Below, piece by piece: positions 1 to 9,111 of a DNA stretch of 64,000 nucleotides. Below the pieces are notes generated by a model that ran no database searches, had not been told where the DNA came from, and saw only the letters and a program-made list of their open reading frames with translations. Both the position numbers and the translations under genes were made by a program. Within the stretch, counting starts at the first letter, position 1. Each line of letters begins with the position of its first letter. The stretch comes from Pirellulales bacterium (GTDB lineage Bacteria; Planctomycetota; Planctomycetia; Pirellulales; Lacipirellulaceae), in contig JALHQZ010000001.1 of the NCBI GenBank assembly GCA_022841705.1, forward strand, positions 496,001-560,000, written 5' to 3'.

Positions 1-951
1 GTCGTGCGATTCCAGCCCGGGGTAATACACCTTTTCGATCCGCGGGTGCTGTTCGAGGAACCGCGCGACCGCCAGCCCGTTGGCATTGTGCCGCTGCATC
101 CGTAGTTCGAATGTCTTGAGCCCTCGCAGCAAAAGATACGCATTCTGCGGGCTGTTGATGCCGCCCATGATGCCGCGCAGATTACGCACTGGTTCGAGCT
201 GTTCCTTCGAGCCGCACACCACGCCGGCAAGCAAATCATTATGCCCGGCGAGGTACTTGGTCGCCGAGTGCAGCACGTAATCGATGCCTGCGTTGATCGG
301 CCGCAGGTTGTACGGCGTGGCGAGCGTAGCGTCGATCAGCGTCTCGACTTCGTGCTTCCGGCCCAGCTCGGCGAAGCGCTCCAGATCGATGCAGCTCAAG
401 TGCGGATTGGTGGGCGATTCGCTAATGAGCATCCGCGTGCGGGGCGTGATGGCGGCTTCCATCGCAGCGTAATCGCCGGTGGTCACTTGCAGTGTTTTCA
501 CGCCAAAGCGCGCCAGGTGCTTGAAACAAAACTCCCGGCTACGGTGGTAACACTCGTCGAAAAAAATCACCTCATCGCCGGTGTTCAGCTTGGCCATCAA
601 GAGGCCAACGAACGCCGCCATGCCGCTCGCGAACAACAGCGCCGACTCGGCGCCTTCGAGCGTGGCCAACTTGCGTTCGGCCACCCGCTCACCGGGATTG
701 CCGTAGCGGCCGTATTCTTCTCGCTCGTGCTCCTCCTCGATGAAGTCGATGATCGACTGCGTGCTGGGGAACGTATAGGTCGACGCGCAGAAAATGGCGT
801 CGGTCACCGCATCGCCCGGTTTTTGGCGAGCTTCACCGGCGTGAACGCTGAGCGTCGAAAAGCCGGGCCCACTGTTAGGGGATTCGTCAGAGGCGGGTTC
901 GGTAGGCGTGGACACGGGCGGACGGGTGGGCGTGCGGGTAATGCTCGCCAT
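1..951 (-). CDS. PLP-dependent trans-sulfuration enzyme (cystathionine gamma-synthase-like), partial
   Basis: This is the N-terminal 317 residues of a Cys/Met-metabolism PLP enzyme; the C-terminus lies beyond the left edge of the window. Family members transfer sulfur between cysteine and homoserine derivatives in the cytoplasm and are usually about 390-420 residues long. The start is ATG at 951. After a Pro-rich leader the protein reads STLSVHAGE, a typical beginning for the family, and the tetramer-contact stretch YGRYGNPGERVAE follows. The PLP-binding lysine is K232 in HSATKYLAGHNDL, and the preceding LIDATLATPYN supplies the PLP-ring aspartate. Specificity (cystathionine gamma-synthase, gamma-lyase or O-acetylhomoserine sulfhydrylase) cannot be settled without the C-terminus. 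The gene is transcribed divergently from the GH97 gene downstream. Confidence 0.9.
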   Translation of the reverse strand, partial: MASITRTPTRPPVSTPTEPASDESPNSGPGFSTLSVHAGEARQKPGDAVTDAIFCASTYTFPSTQSIIDFIEEEHEREEYGRYGNPGERVAERKLATLEGAESALLFASGMAAFVGLLMAKLNTGDEVIFFDECYHRSREFCFKHLARFGVKTLQVTTGDYAAMEAAITPRTRMLISESPTNPHLSCIDLERFAELGRKHEVETLIDATLATPYNLRPINAGIDYVLHSATKYLAGHNDLLAGVVCGSKEQLEPVRNLRGIMGGINSPQNAYLLLRGLKTFELRMQRHNANGLAVARFLEQHPRIEKVYYPGLESHD

Positions 952-1218
952 GGCGGTGGCTCCGGAGAGGTACCGAATCCGCTGATTGCCAACACGCCGC
1001 GGCAGACCGACAAAAAAACCGCCGACCCGACTCGGGGCCCGCGGCTTGATGACGATCTGCGTTCCGTACCCCCTCGCTGTGGATGGGGTTGCTCCGGCCG
1101 AAGGCGATCTGCCTTGCGACCTCGGCGACGGCTCTTTAGCAGTTTCGGCTGCAAGCGGCCACAAATCCCGAGTTGGCTTTACTGTATCATGGGGCGCAGC
1201 AAAAAGCAAATCCGGCCC

Positions 1219-1303
1219 CCGTACGATGGGCTTTCAGCCCGTCGTTAAGCTGGTGCCCCCTTTCTCAATAAATTGCCCGACGGGCTGAAAGCCCATCGTA
1301 CGG
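1219..1303. repeat. Perfect 26-bp inverted repeat in spacer
   Basis: The arms at 1219-1244 and 1278-1303 are exact reverse complements (26 of 26), separated by 33 bases. Each arm also contains a smaller palindrome, GGGCTTTCAGCCC. The element fills the spacer just upstream of the GH97 gene and leaves only a short leader with a GGAG ribosome-binding site. The rest of the 952-1319 spacer shows nothing recognisable. The layout matches a REP/BIME-like intergenic hairpin rather than a simple terminator, because it stands upstream of a gene and between divergent genes. Confidence 0.75.
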
Positions 1304-1319
1304 AATTGGAGAACCAACT

Positions 1320-3275
1320 ATGGCGGGAAAAAGTCTGGCTTTGGCTCTTCCGCTATTCTTCTGCATCGCCGTCTCGGCCGAAGAGCCCGTCGTTATTTGC
1401 ACTTCGCCGGAGGGCCGCAACCAGATCGCTGTGACACTCGTCGACGGCGAGGTTCGCTACACAGTCGCGCGCGATGGCGCCAAGTTGATTGGGCCTTCAA
1501 TCGTGGGGCCGATGCTAACCGAACCACCGCCGAAGCCCGAGCGGCTTACGGAAGTTGAACGGACCGGCATCGACAACACGTTTTCGCTTTACTGGGGCAA
1601 GACGAAAGTGGTTCGCGATTATTGCGAGCTGGTGACCGTGAAGATCGAGCCGGGCGATTGGCGAATCGAGCTGCGAGCTTACGACGACGGCGTCGCGTTC
1701 CGCTACGAACTCCCGGCGCCAGCCGAAGGCCGCAAGATTGAAATCCGCGATGAGGCGACGTGCTTCGATGTGGTGGACAATCCGCAGGCGCTCTTCAACA
1801 CGCTGGCGAGTTTCACGTCATCGCACGAAGCGCTTTACGAACGCATGCCCGTCTCAAAAATCCCGGCGGGCAAATTGCACGACTGCCCGCTGTTGCTGAT
1901 TCGGCCGAACGGCCCCGTGGCGGCGATCACCGAAGGGCGGGTGCGGGAGTTTGCCGGTATGTACCTTCAGCGTGACGCCACGGCGCCGAATCGGTTTCGC
2001 TGCCGGCTCTCGCCGCATCCGAAATACAAATGTTTGGCGGTGGTGAATGATTCGGCCGTCAAGAGTCCGTACCGCGTGGTGCTGCTCGCCGACAGTGCGG
2101 TGAAACTCCACGAAAGCAATCTGCTCCTTTGCCTCAACGATCCGCCGCAAAGCGATTTCAGTTGGGTCGAGCCCGGCAAAACCACCTTCCCGTGGTGGAC
2201 GGCGGAGTTCGAAGAGGATTACCTTCACCACGTCGCCGAACCAAATTGCTTCCTTGATCGCAACAAGCGGTACATCGACTTCTGCGCGAAGCACCACATC
2301 ACTTACCACAGCGTTCACGGTGATGGGTTAGCGTGGTACCCGCAATCCTCGAAGGATTACGCGGTTGCCAGCGATGACGCCGATGCCCGTGTGGCTCGAC
2401 CCGAACTCAAACTGCCCGAGATTCTCGCTTACGCCAAAGAGCGCGGCGTCGGTATCCGGCTATGGGTTCATTGGAAAGCACTTAGCCGACATCTTGAGGA
2501 AGCGCTCGCTCAATACGAAACATGGGGCGTACGGGGGCTGATGGTCGATTTTCTGGACCGCGACGACCAAGAAATGCTCGCGTGGGTGGATGAAATGCTC
2601 ACCGCCGCGGCCCAGCACAAGATTCACATTCAAATCCACGGCTCCTCGAAACACAGCGGCGAAGAGCGGACCTTTCCAAACTTGGTCAATCGCGAAGGGG
2701 TGATGAACCTTGAGTATTTGAAGTGGGGTGATCAAGTCACGCCGGACTACACGCTCAACGTCGCCTTCACCCGCGCGCTGACCGGGCCGGTGGATTATCA
2801 CCTCGGCGGGTTTCGGAATGTGTCACGCGCGAAGTTTGAGGCGCGCAACGCCTTGCCTCTGGTGATGGGAACGCGCTGCCATCACTTGGCGATGTACCAC
2901 CTTTTCGCTAATCCGTTGCCAATGGTCGCCGATGTTCCCGAAGCGTACGAAGGGCAGGGCGGTTTCGAGTTGTTGACCCAAATGCCGACGACGTGGGAGG
3001 AAACCCGCGCCGTCAGTGGCGAACCGGGGGAGTATGTCGTCTTAGCGCGGCGCAGCGGGGCCGAGTGGTGGCTCGCCGGCATCACCAACAACAAGGCGCG
3101 AAAGCTCGATGTTTCGCTCGACTTCTTACCGGCCGGTGAGTGGCAGGCAGAAGTCTACTCCGATGGTGACCAACCGACCGCGGTGCATGAAACTTCGCGC
3201 ACGGTCACACTCGACAGTCCTTTGTCGGTCGAGTTAGAGTACGGAGGCGGATTCGTCGTGCGAATCAAGCACTAG
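1320..3275 (+). CDS. Glycoside hydrolase family 97 (alpha-glucosidase/alpha-galactosidase type)
   Basis: This 651-residue secreted hydrolase starts with a signal peptide (MAGKSLALALPLFFCIAVSAEE). Residues about 25-260 are the GH97 N-terminal beta-sandwich, followed by the (beta/alpha)8 catalytic domain and a C-terminal beta domain. The segment GLMVDFLDRDDQE places Asp at residue 410, where retaining GH97 enzymes carry their nucleophile; inverting SusB-type enzymes use glutamates instead. HSVHGDGLAWYP and GIRLWVHWK are further family blocks. The likely role is release of alpha-linked glucose or galactose from oligosaccharides outside the cytoplasmic membrane. A GGAG ribosome-binding site at 1307-1310 supports the ATG at 1320. 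There is no SusC/SusD-type partner nearby. Confidence 0.9.
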   Translation: MAGKSLALALPLFFCIAVSAEEPVVICTSPEGRNQIAVTLVDGEVRYTVARDGAKLIGPSIVGPMLTEPPPKPERLTEVERTGIDNTFSLYWGKTKVVRDYCELVTVKIEPGDWRIELRAYDDGVAFRYELPAPAEGRKIEIRDEATCFDVVDNPQALFNTLASFTSSHEALYERMPVSKIPAGKLHDCPLLLIRPNGPVAAITEGRVREFAGMYLQRDATAPNRFRCRLSPHPKYKCLAVVNDSAVKSPYRVVLLADSAVKLHESNLLLCLNDPPQSDFSWVEPGKTTFPWWTAEFEEDYLHHVAEPNCFLDRNKRYIDFCAKHHITYHSVHGDGLAWYPQSSKDYAVASDDADARVARPELKLPEILAYAKERGVGIRLWVHWKALSRHLEEALAQYETWGVRGLMVDFLDRDDQEMLAWVDEMLTAAAQHKIHIQIHGSSKHSGEERTFPNLVNREGVMNLEYLKWGDQVTPDYTLNVAFTRALTGPVDYHLGGFRNVSRAKFEARNALPLVMGTRCHHLAMYHLFANPLPMVADVPEAYEGQGGFELLTQMPTTWEETRAVSGEPGEYVVLARRSGAEWWLAGITNNKARKLDVSLDFLPAGEWQAEVYSDGDQPTAVHETSRTVTLDSPLSVELEYGGGFVVRIKH

Positions 3276-3290
3276 GCCTGGAGTCGTAAA

Positions 3291-3680
3291 ATGCCAAGAA
3301 TTACTAAACGGAACGCCGGCGTGTGCATTAACTTCGTGCAGTATTTTCCCCACAAGTTCTGGGTTTCTAGCTGGCAAAAGAACGAGAGTTATCCCGAAGG
3401 TTTTCGGTATAAGATTGTCAGTGCGCTCGACGATTACATGCCTGTTATCGAGTTTCTGGTAGTTCTTGAGAGCGTGAATGGATTCAAATGGGATGTTCAC
3501 CGCTTTGTTACCAGTCTGAAGCGTTCGCAAGAGAACGTGGAAATGTGGTTGGATATTCTAGAGAAGCAGCACGGTGTGGTGTTTCAAGAGCACGACTTCT
3601 CTTCATTTAAGTCGGCGGAAGGGTTCGAGCAGGCCAGTCACTCAGTTGGGTGGACGGAGTGGTCAAAAAAGGAGCAATAG
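3291..3680 (+). CDS. Hypothetical protein (129 aa)
   Basis: I do not recognise this protein. It begins 15 bases after the GH97 stop and has a good GGAG ribosome-binding site at 3279-3282, so it is probably translated, perhaps together with GH97. The sequence is soluble-looking, with no signal peptide or membrane helix. It is rich in aromatic residues and has a predicted alpha/beta character (VIEFLVVLESVNGF, RSQENVEMWLDILEKQHG). The opposite-strand open frame over the same DNA lacks comparable signals. The function is unknown. Confidence 0.6.
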   Translation: MPRITKRNAGVCINFVQYFPHKFWVSSWQKNESYPEGFRYKIVSALDDYMPVIEFLVVLESVNGFKWDVHRFVTSLKRSQENVEMWLDILEKQHGVVFQEHDFSSFKSAEGFEQASHSVGWTEWSKKEQ

Positions 3681-3707
3681 TATGGAGCCTCCGCGTCGCG
3701 TGTCGAG

Positions 3708-3760
3708 CCGCGCCCGTTAGGAGGCGGAGCTGTGGGAACTCCGCTTCTTGACGGGCGCGG
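3708..3760. terminator. Nested hairpin between convergent genes
   Basis: A 10-bp outer stem (3708-3717 with 3751-3760, CCGCGCCCGT/ACGGGCGCGG) encloses an inner stem (3724-3729 with 3739-3744). It sits between two converging genes, which suits a bidirectional terminator. There is no clear T-tract, so a REP-like element is the alternative. Confidence 0.5.
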
Positions 3761-3785
3761 TTCGATAAAGTAGCTATTGCTGCGT

Positions 3786-5087
3786 TCAGCGGTGAGCGGT
3801 TCGTGCCGGGGCTTCCTGCCAATCGCTGAACTTCAGTTGATACACCTTCGTGAGCTTCCCTTCGGTAACTGTTTGCACCACCGTGGCGGGGACATCGCAA
3901 GCACCGACGCGGGTCCAGGTGTCGACTTCGGCGAGGGACGAAACAATCGCTTCGCCGTCCCAGGTGACAATCGTGAATGCAGCGGGTAGGTATTTTCCTT
4001 CAGGGTTATCGACCGTTTCCAGCACGCTGATTTGGAAATGCGCGCCGGGGCCCATGTCGCGGTTCACCTCCATCACTTTCTTGTCGCCGATGCGGTAGTG
4101 GCTGCCGAGCTCATCGCCGAGCGCGAGCTTGCGGCCCAGCGGATGTGGGGCGACTTCGGAGACGAACCGCACGGTCTCTTCGCCCGGCGCGCCGGGCGCC
4201 CGGTGCCCAATCATCGAAGCGGTGTAATCCTCGAGCCATTCTTTAGTCGGGCCATCGGCGCCTTCGATGGTCACTTCGCCATCGACAATCTTCACGTCAA
4301 AATCTTCGGCGCCGTCGGAGGTGACCGCTTCGACTTGGCAGGTGAGCTCGTTGTACTTGCCCCACACGGCGCGTTCCGCACGAGCGTCGGCCAGCAGTTT
4401 AGCGGCGGCGGGGTCGGCTTCGGCAAACTCCAACGGCGGAACATCGGCCACCACGGTCAGGTAGTGCTTCACGGGCAGCTCGCCAGCGGTTTCGCTCACC
4501 AGCACGCGGAACGCTAGGCGGCCTTCTTGCACTTGATCGAGTACTAACTCGCCGGCATCGTTGGTCGCCAGTTCACGCGAATCTTCCGGGGCCACCATCA
4601 CTACCTCGGCGTTAGCAGCCGGCTTGCCTTGCCAAGTGACAGCCAGTGTAAGCTTGTCATCCTTCAAAGCGAGACTTGCATCGAGCGGCAACGCATTGTC
4701 CTTCCGCGCCTGCCAAGTTGTGGGCTCACCGCGGTAGAGTCGGGCGTAGTAGTGCAGGTGAAACTTTTCACCGTGTTCCACCATGCCGTAATCGCAGTGG
4801 GCTTGCCAAGTTTTCGTTTCACCCTTGGCGTGCCAGGCGTTCGAGTTTGCCTTCTTCAGTTCGGCAGCCTCGGGTTTGCCGTCCACACCGATTTGGCTGA
4901 GCTTGGTTTGCTTGATCTTGTCGATCAAGTGCGGCTCTCCCGGCGCGGGTCGTTCGGAAAAGACGACCTGGACTTCGTCGCTCTCGGCGCCCGGGGCGAT
5001 CCACACGAAGTGCGCCGACGAATTGGAAGTGGCGAAAGCGATTGCGAACAGTGGCAGCGCGCGAGAAAGAATTCGTTGCAGGGACAT
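3786..5087 (-). CDS. Secreted DUF4198-like plus DUF3386 protein
   Basis: This 433-residue exported protein has a signal peptide ending near NSSAHFVWIAPG. The HFVWIAP start after processing resembles the periplasmic DUF4198/NikM-type domain, which has an N-terminal histidine and a transthyretin-like fold; a second beta domain (LTLAVTWQGKPAANAEVVMV) follows. The C-terminal half, from about residue 250, resembles DUF3386, with blocks such as GHRAPGAP, PLGRKLALGDELGSHYRIGD and FSDWQ. Both domains are of uncertain function. DUF4198 proteins are often linked to metal uptake or binding, but no transporter gene is adjacent here. It converges on the small hypothetical gene at 3291. Confidence 0.75.
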   Translation of the reverse strand: MSLQRILSRALPLFAIAFATSNSSAHFVWIAPGAESDEVQVVFSERPAPGEPHLIDKIKQTKLSQIGVDGKPEAAELKKANSNAWHAKGETKTWQAHCDYGMVEHGEKFHLHYYARLYRGEPTTWQARKDNALPLDASLALKDDKLTLAVTWQGKPAANAEVVMVAPEDSRELATNDAGELVLDQVQEGRLAFRVLVSETAGELPVKHYLTVVADVPPLEFAEADPAAAKLLADARAERAVWGKYNELTCQVEAVTSDGAEDFDVKIVDGEVTIEGADGPTKEWLEDYTASMIGHRAPGAPGEETVRFVSEVAPHPLGRKLALGDELGSHYRIGDKKVMEVNRDMGPGAHFQISVLETVDNPEGKYLPAAFTIVTWDGEAIVSSLAEVDTWTRVGACDVPATVVQTVTEGKLTKVYQLKFSDWQEAPARTAHR

Positions 5088-5143
5088 TTCAAACTCCTGG
5101 GTTGGTCAATACCGGACGAAATGCTGCCGTTCGGTCGATCAAA

Positions 5144-5371
5144 CTACAAACTCAATAACGTCAGTATCTCTCTATCCTGCCGATTGGCCAGCATCCGCAA
5201 CTCTTCGGCGGACACGTCGCTGGCGATCCAGTGGACACTGCCATCACAGAACACGAACCAGCAGCCGCCTGGGTGATCGCTGCGAAAGGTTTCCCGCTCG
5301 GCGAATCCGGTGATCATTTGGTCGCTTTTGTAGCAACCGCCGCCGAGAAAGTCCCCGCCTGGGATTCGCAA
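5144..5371 (-). pseudogene. C-terminal remnant of a DUF1559 (H-X9-DG) protein
   Basis: The 75-codon frame carries the planctomycete DUF1559 C-terminal signature: H, nine residues, then DG (HPGGCWFVFCDGSVHWI), preceded by an RSD. Full proteins of this family are about 300-400 residues with an N-terminal pilin-like methylation/transmembrane segment. None of that is present: the frame meets an in-frame TAG at 5375-5377 and the only available start is TTG. I read this as the decayed tail of a deleted gene. A short functional peptide is possible but unlikely. Confidence 0.65.
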
Positions 5372-5530
5372 CAGCTATTGGCTGGCGGTTTAGAGTCGCC
5401 TATTCAGCATTGGGCAGAGACGTACCGGTTGCAGCTGACGCGGTTTGGGAAGTTAACGCTGGAGAAGTGACTTGAGACGTACGAAGCTTTGCACTTCGAA
5501 ACTCAGACCTTCCAGTATAACACTTCACCA

Positions 5531-5920
5531 CTAAACCCCGACGAGAAAGTGGAGAAGACCAGCGGCGACAAGATGCGAGCTAGCTACCTGTAATGCAATC
5601 TGCTTAACTCTCGAAGGAAATGCAGCAAGAATGAGCAGATAGAAACTCCATTGGAAGATCGATCCGACGAAAAGTGCGATGAAATACTGATTGTCGCCCC
5701 TCGCAATCAAATAGACGAACCACGCATTAAATCCATTGATGTAGATCCATGCAAGGGTAAAGTTGCCATGAAAACCGGCGATCACGGACAGGATTGCGGC
5801 TACTGATCCGACCACGAGACCCGCGAAAATAATTGCCAGTGCTGCGGCAACCGTGAAGGTACGTTTTGTCGGTGGCGAGGCAACCTGCTGCGGACTTTCA
5901 AATGGATTTGAGCCAGTCAT
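5531..5920 (-). CDS. Small membrane protein with NPFESP N-terminus
   Basis: This is a 129-residue protein of unknown function. It begins MTGSNPFESPQQ, matching the N-P-[FY]-x-S-P start common in small planctomycete inner-membrane proteins. A short proline-rich cytoplasmic stretch is followed by about four hydrophobic segments (VAAALAIIFAGLVVGSVAAI, FTLAWIYINGFNAWFVYLIA, YFIALFVGSIFQWSFYLLIL, and a C-terminal one). It lies downstream of topA on the same strand (topA ends at 5957). No enzymatic motif is visible. Confidence 0.65.
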   Translation of the reverse strand: MTGSNPFESPQQVASPPTKRTFTVAAALAIIFAGLVVGSVAAILSVIAGFHGNFTLAWIYINGFNAWFVYLIARGDNQYFIALFVGSIFQWSFYLLILAAFPSRVKQIALQVASSHLVAAGLLHFLVGV

Positions 5921-5956
5921 GGCTTTCGCGGTTTAAATCAGCGAGTGATACACGAA

Positions 5957-8620
5957 CTAACCTCCCGATTTCTTCTTCGCCGCTTTCTTCTTCGCCGGCG
6001 CCTTTTTGGCCGCCTTCTTCGGCACCGCTTTCTTCTTCACCGCCTTTTTCGATGGCCCCGCCGCCGCGCGTTCGGCGAGCAGGTTGAGCGCTTCACTGAG
6101 CGTAAGCTCTTCGGGGTTAGAACCCTTCGGCAGCGAAGCATTCGTCACACCATCGGCAACGTACGGTCCGTAACGCCCTTCGAGCAATTGAACGGGTTGA
6201 CCGGTAATTGGTGATGCCTCGAACACTTTCAGCGGCGCCCGCGTTGCAGCGCCGGCGCGGCCACGCGCTTTGGGTTGGTTGAGAATCTCGATCGCTTGCT
6301 CGAGCGACACGTCGATCGGCGAGATGCCCGCGGGGAGTGAGCGGGTTTCGGTGCCGCACTTGAGGTACGGCCCGAACCGGCCGTTCGCGGCGACGATTGG
6401 CCCGCCGAGTGTGGGGTGTTCGCCCACTTCGCGCGGCAATGAAAGGAGTTTCAGCGCCGTGGCGAGGTCGATGTCGTCAACCGTCATGCCCTTCAGCAGC
6501 GAGGCGTTTTTTGGCTTCTCTTCATCCTCCATGCTGCCGCACTGCACGTAGGGGCCGAAGCGGCCGACTTTCACGTACACCGGCTTGCCGGAAACGGGGT
6601 CCATGCCGAGCGGTTCCTCGGCCTTACCCGCTTGCGCGAGCAAATCCAGCGCGTACTGCAATTTCACTTCATCCGGCGGCAGTTCGTCGGGGAGTGACGC
6701 AGTTTTTTCGCCTTTTTCGACGAACGGCGAATAGCGCCCGACCCGCACATAGACTTCCTCGCCATCGTCGGCGGTGCCAATGTGGATGCGACTAATGCCG
6801 CGGGCGTCGATCTCGTCCACCTTGTGGTCGAGCTGTTTTTTGAGCCCCGGCTTGCCGTTGCCGAAGTAGAAATTGTGGAGGTAATCGACGTACTGCTTCT
6901 CGCCGCGGCTGATGGCGTCGAGATCGTCTTCCATCTGCGCGGTGAATTCGTAGTCCACCAAGCTCGACAGGTGGTCTTCCAGCAGTTTCACCACGGAGAA
7001 CGCCACCCACGTCGGTACCAGCGCGCCACCCTTCTTGAAGACATACTGCCGCGCGAGGATGGTGTCGATGATCGACGCATATGTGCTCGGCCGACCAATG
7101 CCGCGCTCTTCGAGCGCCTTGGTGAGCGCCGCTTCGCTATACCGGCTTGGCGCCTGGGTTGTGTGTTCCTTCGGGTCGATCGCCACTGCGGCGAGCTGTT
7201 CCCCTTCCGTCACGGAGGGGAGCGTCTTTTCTTGGTCCGCCAGTTCCGCATCGGGATCGTCGGAGCCTTCCACGTACGCCCGTAAGTAACCGGCGAAGTC
7301 GATCGTCTTGCCGCTCACTTGGAATTCGCAGCCTTCGCCTTCGATGCTGATGATGATCCGCCGACCAGTGGAATCTTCCATCTGGCTAGCAATCGTGCGC
7401 TTCCAGATCAGTTGGAAGATTTTGAATTGGTCGTCGTCGAGCGTGTGCTGCAAAGCGGCGGGGAGTTCAAACGGGTGACCCGCGGGGCGAATCGCCTCGT
7501 GCGCCTCCTGGGCGTTCTTAACTTTACCGGCGTACCGCCGCGGCTCAGCGGGCAGGTACTTGTCGCCGTACTCTTCGCGCACCAAGCGGCGGGCATCCTC
7601 GATCGCGACGGCGGCCAAGTTCGTCGAGTCGGTCCGCATGTAAGTGATGTGGCCGTTTTCGTACAAGCTTTGGGCCACCTGCATTGTGCGCCGCGCTGTG
7701 AAGCCCAGCTTCCGGTTGGCTTCCTGTTGCAGCGTGCTAGTGGTGAACGGAGGATAAGGCTTGGTGCTATACGGTTTTTCTTCCACCTTGGTGACGCGGA
7801 AGGTTCCTTTCGCCAGCCGCTCCGCTAAGCCGCGAGCGGCGGGGCCATCCATTAGCAGCAGCGCTTCATTTTTCAGCTTGCCGGTTGCTGAATCGAAATT
7901 GGCCCCGGTGGGGATGCGGCGGCCATCGACTGCCATCAGCATTGCTTCAAGCTGTTGGCCGTTGTCTTTTTTGAACTTGCCAAGCAAGTCCCACCAAGTG
8001 GCGGAGACAAACGCCATCCGTTCGCGCTCGCGCTGCACAATCAGTCGCACCGCTACGCTTTGCACCCGGCCGGCCGAGAGTTTGGGCCGCACCTTGCGCC
8101 AGAGCAGCGGTGAGACTTCGTAACCGTACAGCCGGTCAAGAATTCGGCGCGTTTCTTGAGCGCGAACGAGGCCATCATCCACGCTCCGCGGCGAAGCGAG
8201 CGCCGCTTGAATGGCGTCTTTGGTGATTTCGTGGAATACTAGCCGATGAACCGGCACCTTGGGCTTGAGGATTTCGAGCAGATGCCAGCTAATGGCTTCC
8301 CCTTCGCGATCCTCGTCCGTCGCCAGATACAGCGTATCGCAATCCTTGAGCCGATCTTTCAACAGCTGAATCTGTTTGCTCTTGCCGGGCGGTACGATGT
8401 AGATGGGCGTGAAATTGTCCTCGACATTGACCCCCAAATTGCTCCACGGCTCTTTTTTGTACTTGGCGGGAATCTGCGCAGCCCCTTGCGGCAAATCGCG
8501 CACGTGGCCGATGCTCGCCTCCACGGTAAACCCGGGGCCGAGGTACTTGCCAATCGTTTTGGCCTTGGCGGGTGATTCGACGATCACCAGCGATTGTCCG
8601 CCGCTTTTGCTCTTCGCCAT
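5957..8620 (-). CDS. topA: DNA topoisomerase I
   Basis: This 887-residue type IA topoisomerase relaxes negative supercoils through a transient 5'-phosphotyrosine strand break. The N-terminal Toprim domain opens with LVIVESPAKAKTIGKYLG and has the acidic triad block TDEDREGEAISWHL. The catalytic tyrosine is Y327 in HITYMRTDST. After the four-domain core, the C-terminal third holds several copies of the short topoisomerase repeat (VGRYSPFVEKGE, VGRFGPYVQCG, NGRFGPYLKCG, EGRYGPYVADG) in place of four-cysteine zinc fingers. It ends in a Lys/Ala-rich tail (KKAAKKAPAKKKAAKKK) of the kind that binds DNA nonspecifically. The start MAKSKSGGQSLVIVES is typical, and the length fits the family. Confidence 0.97.
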   Translation of the reverse strand: MAKSKSGGQSLVIVESPAKAKTIGKYLGPGFTVEASIGHVRDLPQGAAQIPAKYKKEPWSNLGVNVEDNFTPIYIVPPGKSKQIQLLKDRLKDCDTLYLATDEDREGEAISWHLLEILKPKVPVHRLVFHEITKDAIQAALASPRSVDDGLVRAQETRRILDRLYGYEVSPLLWRKVRPKLSAGRVQSVAVRLIVQRERERMAFVSATWWDLLGKFKKDNGQQLEAMLMAVDGRRIPTGANFDSATGKLKNEALLLMDGPAARGLAERLAKGTFRVTKVEEKPYSTKPYPPFTTSTLQQEANRKLGFTARRTMQVAQSLYENGHITYMRTDSTNLAAVAIEDARRLVREEYGDKYLPAEPRRYAGKVKNAQEAHEAIRPAGHPFELPAALQHTLDDDQFKIFQLIWKRTIASQMEDSTGRRIIISIEGEGCEFQVSGKTIDFAGYLRAYVEGSDDPDAELADQEKTLPSVTEGEQLAAVAIDPKEHTTQAPSRYSEAALTKALEERGIGRPSTYASIIDTILARQYVFKKGGALVPTWVAFSVVKLLEDHLSSLVDYEFTAQMEDDLDAISRGEKQYVDYLHNFYFGNGKPGLKKQLDHKVDEIDARGISRIHIGTADDGEEVYVRVGRYSPFVEKGEKTASLPDELPPDEVKLQYALDLLAQAGKAEEPLGMDPVSGKPVYVKVGRFGPYVQCGSMEDEEKPKNASLLKGMTVDDIDLATALKLLSLPREVGEHPTLGGPIVAANGRFGPYLKCGTETRSLPAGISPIDVSLEQAIEILNQPKARGRAGAATRAPLKVFEASPITGQPVQLLEGRYGPYVADGVTNASLPKGSNPEELTLSEALNLLAERAAAGPSKKAVKKKAVPKKAAKKAPAKKKAAKKKSGG

Positions 8621-9111
8621 CTGCTCGCAATTCCTACGCTTTTTTCTGCAATGGTGGGGGCGCCATCGCCGCCAAAGCTACTCATCTATCTGTCAACCAC
8701 AGGCCCGCACGGGAGCAAGTGGAAAGTTTTTCCGGTTGTGCCTAATCTGCCGCTTCCAATCGCAAGTTTGGTCTCGAGAGCAATTTTGGCAGCGAGCCGC
8801 GAGGCGTTCGCCCCTGGAGTGCGCTTAGTTCTCGCTCACTCGCATCACTTCACCCCCGGGGCAAATGCCCTCCGGCTTACTGGTCCACGATGAGTTTTAG
8901 GCTCACAAAATCGACGGTACTGCCGACTGGGATTGCATTTACGTCAATTCGCCATAAAATCAACCGGCTTCTCACCACTCAACCTGGGCAGTCAACCATT
9001 GGGGACAGCCGGGCCAATTGTCAAGGGGCTCCCTGTTTCAAGGTTGGCGGCGGTTGGCCGCAATTCGGTCGACGGCGATCGGCCTCAAACACTTACAATT
9101 CTGAATCTGGC
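8621..9111. other. Divergent spacer between topA and the PpiD-like gene
   Basis: About 490 bases between two divergent genes. It must hold the promoters for both, but I see no convincing -35/-10 pair, hairpin or RNA gene. An upstream in-frame extension of the PpiD-like frame to 8890 exists but reads as random sequence. Confidence 0.4.

Noticed and set aside
241..1248. A 335-codon plus-strand open frame opposite the trans-sulfuration enzyme
   Set aside because: The minus strand encodes a clear PLP enzyme with K232 and family motifs; the plus frame is its antisense shadow.
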